Positions 10,947-21,111 are shown, counted from the first letter of the stretch. The stretch: 64,000 nucleotides of DNA from Omphiscola glabra (GCA_964017045.1 OZ024798.1:27332347-27396346), one strand, 5' to 3'. Numbers and translations are program-made. Notes: generated from the letters alone by a model not told the origin.

Positions 10947-11162
10947 AGTCAGACGACCGACGTCGAAGAGACCACGTCCAGCTGGGCTGATGCCTTCGTC
11001 GTGGTGTACAGCGTCCTCAGCCGGTCCTCGTTTCTCACGGCGAAGTCCCTCTTGGAGACGATCTCTAGGGTCAAGATGTCCGCCTGCGTCCCGACGCTGT
11101 TGCTAGGCAACAAGACCGACCTTGAGCACGCCCGTGAAGTAAGGGCCGATGAAGGTCACAAG
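10947..11162 (+). CDS. Ras-superfamily GTPase 1, G4 exon
   Basis: Internal exon preceded by CTCCACAG. It carries 72 codons in phase 0, including WADAFVVVYSV (the strand before G4 in Ras-like proteins), LLLGNKTDLEHARE with the guanine-specificity motif NKTD at 11109-11120, and VRADEGHK. Joined to the next exon it gives the usual Ras spacing up to the G5 motif EVSA. The chosen donor AAG|GTTCGT (11162) is weak. A better-looking GTAAGG at 11139 sits at the intron position used by the minus-strand paralogue, but splicing there would delete eight residues, so I prefer 11162. An alternative acceptor six bases downstream (10953) is possible. Confidence 0.85.
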
Positions 11163-11371
11163 GTTCGTGCACCTGCATGGATGTTCTAACTATTTTAAAA
11201 TCTTGCAGATTAACAATACATCTATCTTCACTCCTGATACTATCCCCATGAGGAACAATTTCATGAATATGGTTTTGAAATGCAATATTTTATGTACCCC
11301 ATTGATATCTATCCTGACGTTAGAACATTTTAAGACCATTTTTGTTTAAATAGATTTAAGAAAACCAGAGC

Positions 11372-11694
11372 GCAGTGAGCATGCTAAAGTAGCATGGATA
11401 CCAGCAGTGAGCATGCTAAAGTAGCATGGATACCAGCAGTGAGCATGCTAAAGTAGCATGGATACCAGCAGTGAGCATGCTAAAGTAGCATGGATACCAG
11501 CAGTGAGCATGCTAAAGTAGCATGGATACCAGCAGTGAGCATGCTAAAGTAGCATGGATACCAGCAGTGAGCATGCTAAAGTAGCATGGATACCAGCAGT
11601 GAGCATGCTAAAGTAGCATGGATACCAGCAGTGAGCATGCTAAAGTAGCATGGATACCAGCAGTGAGCATGCTAAAGTAGCATGGATACCAGCG
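11372..11694. repeat. 32-bp hairpin-forming satellite, ~10 near-perfect copies, in a GTPase 1 intron
   Basis: Units GCAGTGAGCATGCTAAAGTA then GCATGGATACCA are almost identical across ten copies, implying recent expansion or homogenisation. Each unit contains the inverted repeat CATGCTA-AAG-TAGCATG: 7-bp arms and a 3-nt loop. The last copy runs into AGCGCTATATAAATATTCAA followed by (TCAA)n, so the array sits at the 3' end of a SINE/LINE. Confidence 0.95.
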
Positions 11695-11727
11695 CTATAT
11701 AAATATTCAATCAATCAATTAATCAAA
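11692..11727 (+). mobile_element. SINE/LINE 3' tail remnant
   Basis: GCGCTATATAAATATTCAAT followed by a short ATCA-type repeat resembles the 3' end of many invertebrate L2/CR1-like LINEs and their SINEs. The body is replaced by the 32-bp array. Confidence 0.55.
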
Positions 11728-11799
11728 CTGATAAATATCATAGAATCTGAATAGTTGCCAAATATAATTATAATTCGGTTGTCGGCTTGATTGTTCCAG

Positions 11800-12075
11800 G
11801 CGGCCATTGAACACGGGTGCATGCATTTCGAAGTGTCCGCGGCAGAGAACCTTGTGGGAATTTCTTTGGCGTTTCAGTCTTTGCTGCGAGAAGCAAGGAT
11901 TGCGCACCATCAGAGGAGTGTCGTGCTGAAGCGTAGGAAGAGCTCGCTGGTGAACATGTCCAAAAGACTGGGCGCAATGTTTGGCAAGAAAGACGCCATA
12001 ATTACAAATTGTAATGGGGACAGTTCGGGGGCCAAGAAGAATTCACCAGACGTCAAGGACACAAATAAAACGTGA
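11800..12075 (+). CDS. Ras-superfamily GTPase 1, last exon (G5 and basic tail)
   Basis: Terminal exon after acceptor GATTGTTCCAG. It encodes 91 residues and TGA. It begins AAIEHGCMHFEVSAAEN, which holds the G5 region (Ras-type E-x-S-A). Then comes an amphipathic helix and a basic tail, KRRKSSLVNMSKRLG followed by AMFGKKD, ending DVKDTNKT. There is no CAAX prenylation box. The minus-strand paralogue shares the pattern RR+SL..NMS++LG..F. A basic tail without CAAX is typical of RGK GTPases, while RERG/RASL proteins also lack CAAX, so subfamily is left open. Likely a signalling GTPase bound to membrane through charge. A candidate AATAAA lies at 12321. Confidence 0.88.
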   Translation, partial: AAIEHGCMHFEVSAAENLVGISLAFQSLLREARIAHHQRSVVLKRRKSSLVNMSKRLGAMFGKKDAIITNCNGDSSGAKKNSPDVKDTNKT

Positions 12076-12320
12076 TGACCCTGTGCTGTAATACGCACTA
12101 CTACATTGATCTGCGAACTGATGCTTCCTTGTGTGTGTTTAAGTACACAATGAATTACTTTCAGTTCACATCTCTTTTCAGCAGTTTCGGGCATGATTAA
12201 TGAAAAAAAATATATATATTAGTTTTAAAGTTTGAAATGATGACGTGGTGTGACAGGTTAAGCTTAACTTTTCAGCCTAATAGTGATCTCCCCCGTACTT
12301 TAAGTGACTGCAATAATTGG

Positions 12321-12326
12321 AATAAA
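12321..12326 (+). promoter_or_regulatory. Candidate polyadenylation signal for GTPase 1
   Basis: AATAAA 246 bases after the stop codon in AT-rich DNA, followed by a T/A-rich stretch. The position is plausible for a 3' UTR end but is unsupported by transcript data. Confidence 0.5.
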
Positions 12327-12604
12327 GGTTTCTCATTTATTGAATTCTACTAAATTAAAACTCCATCACTTTTAATGTTTAGCGAATCTGCCTTAATTCT
12401 ATGGTTTAATCTTGCGAGGGTAATCTAGATATGGATATTTCCCCGTACTCTTGATGTGGAATTAATGCGAGACGTTATCGAAGGAGCAAGAGATAACTGT
12501 GGGAGGAATAGGGGGGGGGGAATGGGGGAATAAGCCGCATTGTCCTTTTTAGCTGAACCCTTATTTGGTAATGAATACAATATAGCAACCGGTTCATAGT
12601 TTGT

Positions 12605-12932
12605 GTGTTGGCTACTCCCCTCATCCCATCCCCTGATTATGTATGTTGGCTTCTCCCCTCATCCCCTCCCTTGACCATGTGTGTTGGCTTCTCCCCTCAT
12701 CCCCTCCCCTGACCATGTGTGTTGGCTACTACCCACATCCCCTGACCATGTGTGTTGGCTACTCCCCTCATCCCCTGACCATGTGTGTTGGATACTGCCC
12801 TCATCCCATGACCATATGTTGGCTACTCCCCTCACCCCTTGACCATGTGTGTTGGCTACTCCCCTCATCCCCTGACCATGTGTGTTGGATACTGCCCTCA
12901 TCCCCTGACCATTTGTTGGGTACCACCCTCGT
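12605..12932. repeat. 33-bp satellite, ~9 copies
   Basis: Units of CTCATCCCCTGACCATGTGT then GTTGGCTACTCCC. Length is a multiple of three, so both strands stay open for about 80-100 codons; these are not genes. Confidence 0.93.
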
Positions 12933-12944
12933 CCCCTATCTTTA

Positions 12945-13130
12945 ATATTATTATTAGTATTATTATTATTATGGGTAGTTTTCTATAGCGTGGTACCCCA
13001 GCCTAGGGCTGGGCTCACCACGCTGTACATACAAATTAAAATGAACTTTTAAAAAATATAAATTAAAAAACCAACCATTCCATAACAATTTACATGTGAA
13101 GCCATGGACGGCACTCCGCAGCATCGTTTA
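12945..13130 (-). mobile_element. SINE-like dispersed element, copy 2
   Basis: Diverged and shortened relative to copy 1. It keeps the (TAA)n tail, the box CCCAGCCTAGGGCTGGGC, GCTGTACATA, and at the other end GCCATGGACGGC with GCAGCATCGTTTA. Confidence 0.75.
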
Positions 13131-14943
13131 ACTCTCCGTGCTATAGCTTGTTAGTGACACCCTCCTGCCATTTAACATGCGTGTGTCTTGGATCAAGCAT
13201 TGATCACTCGAATTTTATTAATGATATTTGAACATCTTTTGGGAACTTGCAACAACAACAAAAAAGACAAACTCTTTTTTTTTTTTTTTTGAGTATTTGT
13301 AATTTATTTACAGGCACAAACATCTTGTATTTCAAGTAAATATTATTTCCAATGTGCCCCTAATTGCCTTTCGTGTGAATATTCATTCCAAAAACTCAGA
13401 CATAATAGCATTTGTTAATAATTAATCTATTTTCAATTGTTCTTATTCAATAAAATGTATTGTTTTTGTTTAACTTCTGAAGTTTTCTCTTGTTTTTTTA
13501 TAATTTAACTATGTTTGTGTGAATCTGTTTGTGTGAATCTGTTTGTGTGAATGTTCGGGAAACTTGTCGTTTCGTATAATGCCGAAAGTGGGAGTGGCTG
13601 CTGAATATATAATGTGAATGTTCTTCCGCTCTCCTTGTCACACCTCCCATCCCATCCTCCCCCCAATATATATGTATCCCGATATATATATACAAAATAC
13701 ATCCCGGTGTGTATATATATATATATATAAAGAATTTTTTTTTAAATGTACGTCACTGAATTGTTCTGGGGCTGCACACCACACAGAACTGGGTCAAGGA
13801 CCGTTCTATGACTTCGGGCCTGTGGGCGCCTGTGAGTCTTTTCCTTAGGCTGGTACAGGAAGGTATTGTTATTTTCGTTATATTGCGACTGTTGTTTCCT
13901 AAGACTTTTTTATACAATATATGACATTATCTTCTCCGTCGGCGGATTTTTGTACAACGGCATCTCTATTGGGGGATCCGGCCAACTGCCTGTTCCTATC
14001 ACAGTGGCTTAGTTCTTGACACATACGGTTGACGAAGGCAATGCACTCACACTACGACACGGGGCAGTAGAGTTCGTTGCATAGTATAGAACATTAGAAG
14101 TTAACGTCTTTTTTGTAACACTTGGACACATCGTGTATTTTCTCAAAATAACGGAGCCCGGTGTAAAAAAAAAAAAAGACTGCACCCGGCTAAGCCCTTG
14201 TTATTAATATTACAGCATCGACACTCTGCCAAATTAAATGATCTTTGTTAGATTTTTTAACTTTTAAACTTTTGCCTTAGCACGTTACTATACTATAATA
14301 ACATATATTTCACGCACAAGTGACCAATTTTAACATGCACATACATCAGCCTCAAAATTTCACCAAATTAATGTATGATGACAATACTTATTAATACTGC
14401 CTTTACTATTCTAATATACATTATTTATAATGTATAAACGGTAATGAACATAATTTCATAATATGAGTACACAGAATATCCCGGGCGTTGCTGCCAGTAA
14501 CAGTGCAGGAAAGTTATCACTAAGAGACAGTTCAATTTTTATTTTCAAGCTCTTCCTCTCGTTACCGCTTGTTCCTCTTGGATCACTCGGTCACTGACTA
14601 CCGCCCCACCCCACCATCGCCCCCACCCCCCACACACACGCCACTTCATTGCCAATGACATTTAAAATATATTTATTTTTCTAATAATAAGAATAGGCGT
14701 ACATGAAAAATTAAACCTGCGGTTTTAAAATTACACTCAATAAGTTATATAATTATAATTTTTACACTTAAAATTGTGGGGGGGGGGGAGGGGTGTAGAA
14801 GTAAACAGGGTGTAAGAAAAATGTATTTTAATTTCATTTAATCAATGTAATCTATTACAATCACGCACACATGTCAAGAGATTCTTCGTACAAAATTACC
14901 TGAGCAATAAATTTTGGAATGATGATGAAAAGTCCCATGTGTC
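13131..14943. other. AT-rich intergenic DNA between GTPase 1 and the transporter
   Basis: Contains a T run at 13275, a three-copy GTTTGTGTGAATCT repeat near 13515, a short TA run near 13715 and a G run near 14778. There are no convincing open frames, transposon ends or RNA genes. Confidence 0.55.
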
Positions 14944-15105
14944 CAGTGGCGTAGCTAAGGCTAGAGCCAGCCAGGGTGGGCCGAGAGTTTTCCCGCCACT
15001 ACCCTTCCACGATAAAATTATGCTGTTAACCGAAAATGTAAATTAAAAAATTGCCGCCCCTACGCTGCCCTCCCCCCCCCCCCTTACATTTTTCTTACGC
15101 CACTG
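14944..15105. mobile_element. MITE with CAGTGGCGTA ends
   Basis: About 162 bp bounded by CAGTGGCGTAGCTAAGG and, inverted, CAGTGGCGTAAGA. There is no coding capacity, and a C-run of about 13 lies inside. The terminal motif recurs at 58053, 58580 and 59838 and inside the 18.8-kb array, so it is a numerous family. The ends suit a hAT-like MITE, but no clear target duplication was seen. Confidence 0.7.
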
Positions 15106-15127
15106 AATGTGCCTTGTTGCGTTGTAT

Positions 15128-15133
15128 TTTTAT
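15128..15133 (-). promoter_or_regulatory. Candidate polyadenylation signal for the MFS transporter
   Basis: Minus-strand AATAAA about 640 bases after the transporter stop codon. No closer canonical hexamer stood out. Inference only. Confidence 0.35.
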
Positions 15134-15660
15134 TCATGAACGAGATGAATGAATGAGACAAGAGAAATGGAAGGCAATGAAAAGTCAACACGACAAAAAT
15201 ATACATGGCCATCATACAGTTACACAGTACACACGGTGATGGCAAGTATGTCTAGAATCTGAACAAAGGTGTATAGCACAATTAAATGGTAAGTTCAGAA
15301 AGTCCATATTCCACGACAAATGTTCTGTTCACCGTACTCGATTTATAAATTAACTTTTTTTTAAATTCGATGTCTTTGAGCTTTGACTATTATCACCATG
15401 GTTGAGATTGAAAGAGCGCCTTTGGCTTTAAAATATACTGTAATTATTGTAGTAAATGTAATGCATCAACTGCGAACACTTACACGAAGCGCTTGTGGCA
15501 AAATAAGAACATACAAGCAGTCAAGATTCTCCTAAGAGAATTGCAGCTGAGACTGCCACACCAATATAGGACTTCAAAGTCACTCGAGAAAGCGCATGTA
15601 GTACAGAAGCTCCACCATCTTCCCACGTAGACGGAAGGATGCCAACTAAATGTAATCAAC

Positions 15661-15739
15661 TGATACACGGGTGGATATGCATTTACTTCTTCTTGGGATA
15701 CTTAACATCTGGCAGTGTCAGACTTAAGAAGAAGGCAAC
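15661..15739 (-). pseudogene. Duplicated 3' end of the transporter gene
   Basis: These ~79 bases repeat the adjacent 15740-15830, which holds the last ~19 codons, the stop and the first 3'-UTR bases of the transporter. Both copies share TGATACACGG, GCATTTACTTCTTCTTGGG and TTAACATCTGGCAGTGTCAG. Differences include loss of one codon of the Lys run. The copy lies downstream of the functional stop, so it is untranslated. It is a direct duplication of a gene end. Confidence 0.85.
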
Positions 15740-15771
15740 TGATACACGGGGATAGGGGTGTGGGGATGCAT

Positions 15772-17577
15772 TTACTTCTTCTTCTTGGGGTTCTTAACAT
15801 CTGGCAGTGTCAGACTTAGGAAGAAGGCAATCGCCGCCGCGGCAGCCCCGCTCATAAACACGTAGGTCCATCCCACGGATTTTATCAGGGGCGGAATCAT
15901 GATGGGTCCCAGAAAAAAGATGACCCACTGCGAGGCCGACATCAGACCGACGTTGGTCGCGAAGTGGGTCGGCCCGAACAGGGCCATAGGGGCCATGTAG
16001 TAGAAGACCTTGACCGAGGACGTGGCGTAGAACTCGAGGGCGACGAACACGATGTAGAGCGGGGGGCAGGCGTACAGAGAGATGGGCATCATCGTCATAA
16101 AGACGTTTGAGCACGCGCAGGTCACAGCGAGAATGGGTTTAAGTCCGAAACGGTCGGCAAGAAGCCCGATGATCGGTCGAAAGATCATCAGGACGAACGT
16201 GCTGACGGTCCCCGCCATGACCAGCATGTTGTCGTCATTGATGACCGTCAGCCCAAACTGCTTGTAGAGGTTCAGGTGAATGAAGAACGTATGACCCATC
16301 AGGGCAAAAATAGTCCAAGTCTTCCAGAAGGTCCACGTCGTTAACATTTCTTTAGGGTTCAAATCCATGCCGCAATTTTCGGATTTTTCCGACGCCAGTT
16401 CTTCATCGCCGTTATTCTGACCTAATTTCTTGTCGATTTCGAACTCGCTCGTGCAGCCACTGCACTGAATCTGAACATGTCTTCGATAATCCCCGTCCTG
16501 AACGCTCGATTCTTGAGCATAGTTTGTGTTATCGCCCATAGCAACGCAGCTTTTTTCTGGACCCGAACTCACAAGATGCTTTTCCGCTACATCTGTTTTG
16601 AAACCATTGTTGTCCACGCCTGGCAACTGGTCTCCCACCTGAATAGACACACTTCCTTTACCTACGCTGGCAGGTATAGTTTCCAGTTCTCCATCTTCCC
16701 ATTTGTCTTCGTCGAACCTATCGGTAGAGGACATGATCGCTCCCTTCTCACTGACAGAATGATCCGACAGCAAGACTTCATCGCTCGCGTCAGACTCCAC
16801 CAGCATTTTCGTCTCTAGACCGTCGTCCTCTGAGGACTCCGGATTTTCTCTCTTGATGTGAATCATCAGGATCCCGGTGAGCTGCAGGGCCGCCGTAAAC
16901 AACCCAATCTTCAGAAAGAATGACGGCACCCGATCGATGATGCCCGAGTCGCTGAAGTATCGGATGTTGTCGATCTCAATGTCCGTGCTGGCGTTGTGCG
17001 GGTTGATTAAGTAGTAGGACATCACCATGTGAAGCAACGGAAAAATACTCGGTCCCATGGACAAGATGCCGAAGGCCAGTCCCCGTTTCGCCGGGAACGC
17101 TTCGGCGGCGAGTTTGTAGGGCAGGGCCATGAGAATGCCTCCGGCGATGCCTTGGATGATACCAAAAGTCGTGAGAAGCGCTACAGGCTCAACCACGGTC
17201 CAGTAACTTAAGATAACGGACGAGCTCTGCATTAGGACGCCGATGACGATTCCGATTTTCAGTGTCGTCTTCCGTTCCAAGAGGCCAGACAGGACCATTC
17301 CCACGGGCTGCAGGATTTTGAAAGCGGAAGACAGCCACAGTGGGTCGATCCACACGGCCACCGAGGCGGCGTTGGCGTGGTAGTAGGACGAGATGTAGAT
17401 GATGAAGTTGCCGAAATAGACGGACACGGACACCGGCATGATGATGAGGACGCAGCCGATCAGCACCAGGTACCGCCGGAGAATGTCCGGGATCCGCTGT
17501 GTCAGGCACGCGGGCTGTGTCAGGCACGTGGGCTGTGTCAGGCACGCGGGCTGTGTCAGGCACGCGGGCAGTGCCAT
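15772..17577 (-). CDS. Major facilitator superfamily transporter, monocarboxylate/OFA-like
   Basis: A 601-codon frame with no internal intron. Hydrophobic helices lie at about residues 36-60, 76-100, 106-155, 165-190 and 218-241. A long polar, acidic, Ser-rich cytoplasmic loop spans 243-408, followed by about six more helices to residue 592 and a Lys-rich tail. RPIIGLLADRFGLK (468-481) matches the MFS loop motif GxLaDrxG. The 12-helix plan with a large central loop fits SLC16-type and OFA/YhjX-type carriers. The SLC16 helix-1 signature is not evident (VYFGNFIIYISSYY instead), so an anion or monocarboxylate substrate is inference. The N-terminus has four copies of a six-residue ACLTQP-like repeat. 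The ATG lies two bases after TTTATTTATTTTCAG, a good splice acceptor, giving CCATGG context and suggesting a 5'-UTR intron. Confidence 0.92.
   Translation of the reverse strand: MALPACLTQPACLTQPTCLTQPACLTQRIPDILRRYLVLIGCVLIIMPVSVSVYFGNFIIYISSYYHANAASVAVWIDPLWLSSAFKILQPVGMVLSGLLERKTTLKIGIVIGVLMQSSSVILSYWTVVEPVALLTTFGIIQGIAGGILMALPYKLAAEAFPAKRGLAFGILSMGPSIFPLLHMVMSYYLINPHNASTDIEIDNIRYFSDSGIIDRVPSFFLKIGLFTAALQLTGILMIHIKRENPESSEDDGLETKMLVESDASDEVLLSDHSVSEKGAIMSSTDRFDEDKWEDGELETIPASVGKGSVSIQVGDQLPGVDNNGFKTDVAEKHLVSSGPEKSCVAMGDNTNYAQESSVQDGDYRRHVQIQCSGCTSEFEIDKKLGQNNGDEELASEKSENCGMDLNPKEMLTTWTFWKTWTIFALMGHTFFIHLNLYKQFGLTVINDDNMLVMAGTVSTFVLMIFRPIIGLLADRFGLKPILAVTCACSNVFMTMMPISLYACPPLYIVFVALEFYATSSVKVFYYMAPMALFGPTHFATNVGLMSASQWVIFFLGPIMIPPLIKSVGWTYVFMSGAAAAAIAFFLSLTLPDVKNPKKKK
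17505..17573 (-). repeat. 18-bp coding repeat at the transporter N-terminus
   Basis: Four tandem copies of an 18-bp unit on the minus strand encode P-A-C-L-T-Q (one copy has T for A). Unit length is a multiple of three, so frame is kept. The repeat directly follows the start codon and precedes helix 1. Confidence 0.9.
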
Positions 17578-17579
17578 GG

Positions 17580-18600
17580 CTGAAAATAAATAAACACGTG
17601 CTTTACTTTATGTAACAATGTGTCTTGTAAGCCACGCCAGGTATTTTCAGTCATGTAAGTTAAGGCAGGTATGTTGCGTCATGCAAGTTAAAGCAGGAAT
17701 GTTTATATTCATAGTGATGAAAATGACTGAAGAAATGCCTCAAAGGGCTGTGGTAGTCTAGATATGTTCACGTGGGTCGTCGCGTGTAGTTTGTTGATTG
17801 CAGCACTAAATCGATAATTTAACAAACGTTGGTTGACGTTGAGAAAATTGAATTTGAATTTTTTTACTAACCCTCTTAGGGGCGTACAAATTGAAATTCT
17901 GGGGGTGGGTGGGGTGGGGGCGTTCCAAAGAACCTCCTATTCATTTCTATAATAGAAATTTTTTTTTTGAAGTGAATATTCACATTTCATCTTTTAAACA
18001 CCTCAGTCATTTTTTATAATGTTAAATATTATAAATTCAGTTTTAATTAATGCGCACATATGAATAAAGTGTCCGTTCTCTTTGTACCAAAAAGTATACC
18101 CAAACGTTCTGCAGTAACTTCCCCCCCCCCTCCTTTTTACCCCCCAAATCCAAGCGTACAGGTTCAGGTCCGTAGCGAGCCCCTAATGCCTGGACAATAC
18201 ACTGTCAAGGAGTCCCCTTACACCAAACAAACGTTGAACCCTCCGATAGAGATCTACCTTTTACAGTATGAAGGTCAGTGTGGTCCGACAATGGCGTTAG
18301 TAAACCTCAAGGCCAGGAGTGTTTGGATATTTCATAACAATAAGACTAATTTATATTTAGAATAACACACCCATTTGATAACAGAGTCGAGCTTTTTAAC
18401 GTATCCATTCTATAACAATGAGTCTTCTTTCTAATACATGTTTAGTTTTATTGAGCTGAAGAAACTATGTGAGGTTTATACAGTGTGCCAACAAACCAAC
18501 AAAGGAAATAAATGAATCATCAAACCTGCTAGACCTAGTTCTTTCATGCAATAACTTAGTGTGCTTCTATCAAATTAAAATATACTTCAAATCAAAAAAT
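17580..18600. other. Upstream flank of the transporter, no gene recognised
   Basis: AT-rich, with a G-rich run near 17905 and a C run at 18120. A 101-codon plus-strand frame (18060-18365) has no recognisable domain and is probably chance. No promoter motif can be supported. Confidence 0.5.
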
Positions 18601-18761
18601 ATATATTTGTATTATTTGGTTGCAATGACGTAATAAAGGAAGGGGTGCGGAGAGGGCGGTCCGCCCCGACGGCACTATTTTTTTTTCCTTATATGGAGGG
18701 GCGGCATTTTCGGTCAACTGTTGATTATTTTTCGTGGGAAGAAAGCCAAGCGGCTCTAACT

Positions 18762-19280
18762 CTGTAGCTACGCCACTGTTTAGGTGACTGTGTTGTTCTA
18801 GCGGCACTAACTGTAGCTACGCCACTGTTTAGGTGACCGGGTTGTTGTGTGTTGGCCCGCTCCTAGCGGCACTAACCTTAGCTACGCCACTGTTTAGGTG
18901 ACCGGGTTGTTGTGTGTTGGCCCGCTCCTAGCGGCACTAACCCTAGCTACGCCACTGTTTAGGTGACCGGGTTGTTGTGTGTTGGCCCGCTCCTAGCGGC
19001 ACTAACCCTAGCTACGCCACTGTTTAGGTGACTGGGTTGTTCTAGCGGCACTAACTGTAGCTACGCCACTGTTTAGGTGACCGGGTTGTTGTGTGTTGGC
19101 CCGCTCCTAGCGGCACTAACCCTAGCTACGCCACTGTTTAGGTGACCGGGTTGTTGTGTGTTGGCCCGCTCCTAGCGGCACTAACCCTAGCTACGCCACT
19201 GTTTAGGTGACTGGGTTGTTCTAGCGGCACTAACTGTAGCTACGCCACTGTTTAGGTGACCGGGTTGTAGTGTGATCAGG
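18762..19280. repeat. 65/41-bp satellite carrying a MITE end in every unit
   Basis: Units read TAGCGGCACTAACCCTAGCT then ACGCCACTGTTTAGGTGACC then GGGTTGTTGTGTGTTGGCCC GCTCC. A short form lacks the GTGTGTTGGCCCGCTCC part, and long and short forms alternate in a pattern. GTAGCTACGCCACTG in each unit is the terminal repeat of the window's CAGTGGCGTAGC MITEs. The first occurrence (18762-18777) may be the right end of a MITE. Confidence 0.88.
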
Positions 19281-20778
19281 TGTCTCTTGTAAAAAAAACA
19301 ATAAATTTAAAACTAATCCTTGTTATTTCATCCAAAGTCTAACTGATCGGCACGGATGGCGTAGTATTGAAACTTATATCATGCATAAACGCTGCCCTTT
19401 ATTTGTAGCATTACACTTTATAACTCTTCTTTTTTTTATACTTAAGGAACGAGCATTTGGATAAACAAAATTGTAGAAGTTTAATTGGCTAATTAAGATA
19501 GATCGTACCTCATTTCATTAGGTTAGGTTTAGGGATAGATTTAGGGTTCAGGTTAGGTTTAGGGATAGATTTAGGGATCAGGTTAGGTTAAGGGATACAT
19601 TTAGGAAACATTTTTTGTAACGTTTTATTCTTATTAATTCTTAATTTTACGGGTCACGGCAATCAAGTTGACGGCCATGGTAAAAAAAACGCGGTACGAT
19701 CTATTCGAATTTACCGTTTAATTTAATAGTTTCAAATACTCACAAGACATTGTTTTCAATTGGCTGTCCGACTGGTCGATATCGCTTGGAATAATCTCAG
19801 ATGGACCTACTGAACCGTCCGGTCAGTTTTCTACGACGCCTGACCAGTCAGTACCGGTTGGGCATTGACTGGGCCAATTAAATGAAAAGGGGTAATGCGC
19901 CGACACATCATCATCTCCCCTTGTTTACTATGCCGCGTGGTGGCGGTGTTTCATGTACACGGGGGTATTGAATTCCTTTAGGTGTTTGGAATCGACGCAG
20001 ACAACCAGCGGTTTTAACTGAAACGGACAGAATGAACGCTTCGAGGTATCGTCAACTAGACAGTGGCGTTTAGTTTGTGACACGTTTTAACTATAAATAG
20101 AACATTGGTAAGGAAAGAGGAGTTGCGGGGGAGGGGGGGGGGTCGGGAGCAGCACCAGTACCGCGCAGCCATCCGAGAAACGGGTCACCCAAGGAGGTCA
20201 ACTTTTGTTGACAAATGATGTCACACATGCGACTAACTTTTTGGTTCCCTGCTGTCGGTGGCATTCTGACTGACGCACTATCCCACACACATATATTTGT
20301 GACAGCATACACACACACACACACACAGACACGTACGCTTGTTGTATGAACGCACTATTTCGTGCGTGGTTTCTTTTTTGGGGGTATTTGATCAAATAGT
20401 AATTTGAAAGCTGTGACAAGGCTTCATACACGAATCGCATCAAATGCTTGAAGGGAAATTTGACCGTGTGAACTGACCCTTAGCAGCACCCACCGTTCAC
20501 TAACAACATTATCGTCACAGTCCGTGGCGTTTCTACGTGTGGGGCTACTGCTTTCGCCTCACCGTGTGACGGTGACCACGTAATGGGCTCGATTTATGCC
20601 ATGTTAAGTCACGTCAAATGCGCAATTTGTGATACAAGTCAATCACAATCAATTAAATAGTTGATTGCATGGCTATTGAAATACGTTTGTGAATGTTTGA
20701 ATTTTGATTGAAATGTCAGTATTTATGTATGCATCAAATGCTTTTGTTTTGTTTTGTTGGTTGTTTTTTTTTAAAGTT
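19281..20778. other. Intergenic DNA with a small telomere-like repeat
   Basis: Contains a 30-bp, nearly three-copy repeat rich in TTAGGTTTAGGGAT at 19521-19607, a 9-10 G run near 20134 and a short (CA)n at 20308-20326. Open frames are short and domain-free. No RNA gene was recognised. Confidence 0.55.
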
Positions 20779-21111
20779 GTGGATGGGACTCGCTAACCTT
20801 GGACGGCAACTCATCTAAGAGAAGGAAACTCTGAATTCAAACCTGGAGATGGAGTCCCGATAGGCGGATAACATTGATACAATGAAACATTCCGGCAACT
20901 CCCGGGTGGATGGGACTCGCTAACCGTGGACGGCAACTCATCTAAGAGAAGGCAACTCTGAATTCAAACCCAGGAGATGGGGAGATGGAGTTCACATGCG
21001 CCTAACTGGCAGCAGTGATGCCTCTCGAACATCGAACCTTGTAACGCGCTTCGAGCCTTTGGGGATGAAGCGTGATTTCTCAAATAAACTTCATTATTAT
21101 TATTATTATTA
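20779..21111 (+). mobile_element. SINE/LINE 3' end with internal duplication and (ATT)n tail
   Basis: Ends with CGCTTCGAGCCTTTGGGGAT, then an AAATAAACTTC segment and (ATT)n, a typical 3' end of invertebrate LINEs or SINEs. The segment GGATGGGACTCGCTAACC...GGCAACTCATCTAAGAG...GAATTCAAACC occurs twice (20781-20850 and 20908-20980), so the element was partly duplicated or two copies recombined. No coding capacity. Confidence 0.75.

Noticed and set aside
10708..11106. 132-codon ORF starting MEATSHF as the GTPase 1 N-terminus
   Set aside because: It crosses the splice acceptor and reads the GTPase exon in the wrong frame.
15794..16114. Second minus-strand ORF of 106 codons and shadow plus-strand ORFs over the transporter
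   Set aside because: Out-of-frame shadows of the 601-codon transporter in a GC-rich coding region.
19521..19607. Interstitial telomere
   Set aside because: The TTAGGG-like words sit in a 30-bp unit with other bases, fewer than three copies, and are not a pure hexamer array.
20820..20990. tRNA gene or tRNA-derived B box at GAATTCAAACC
   Set aside because: No A box, no foldable cloverleaf; it is part of a SINE/LINE 3' region.
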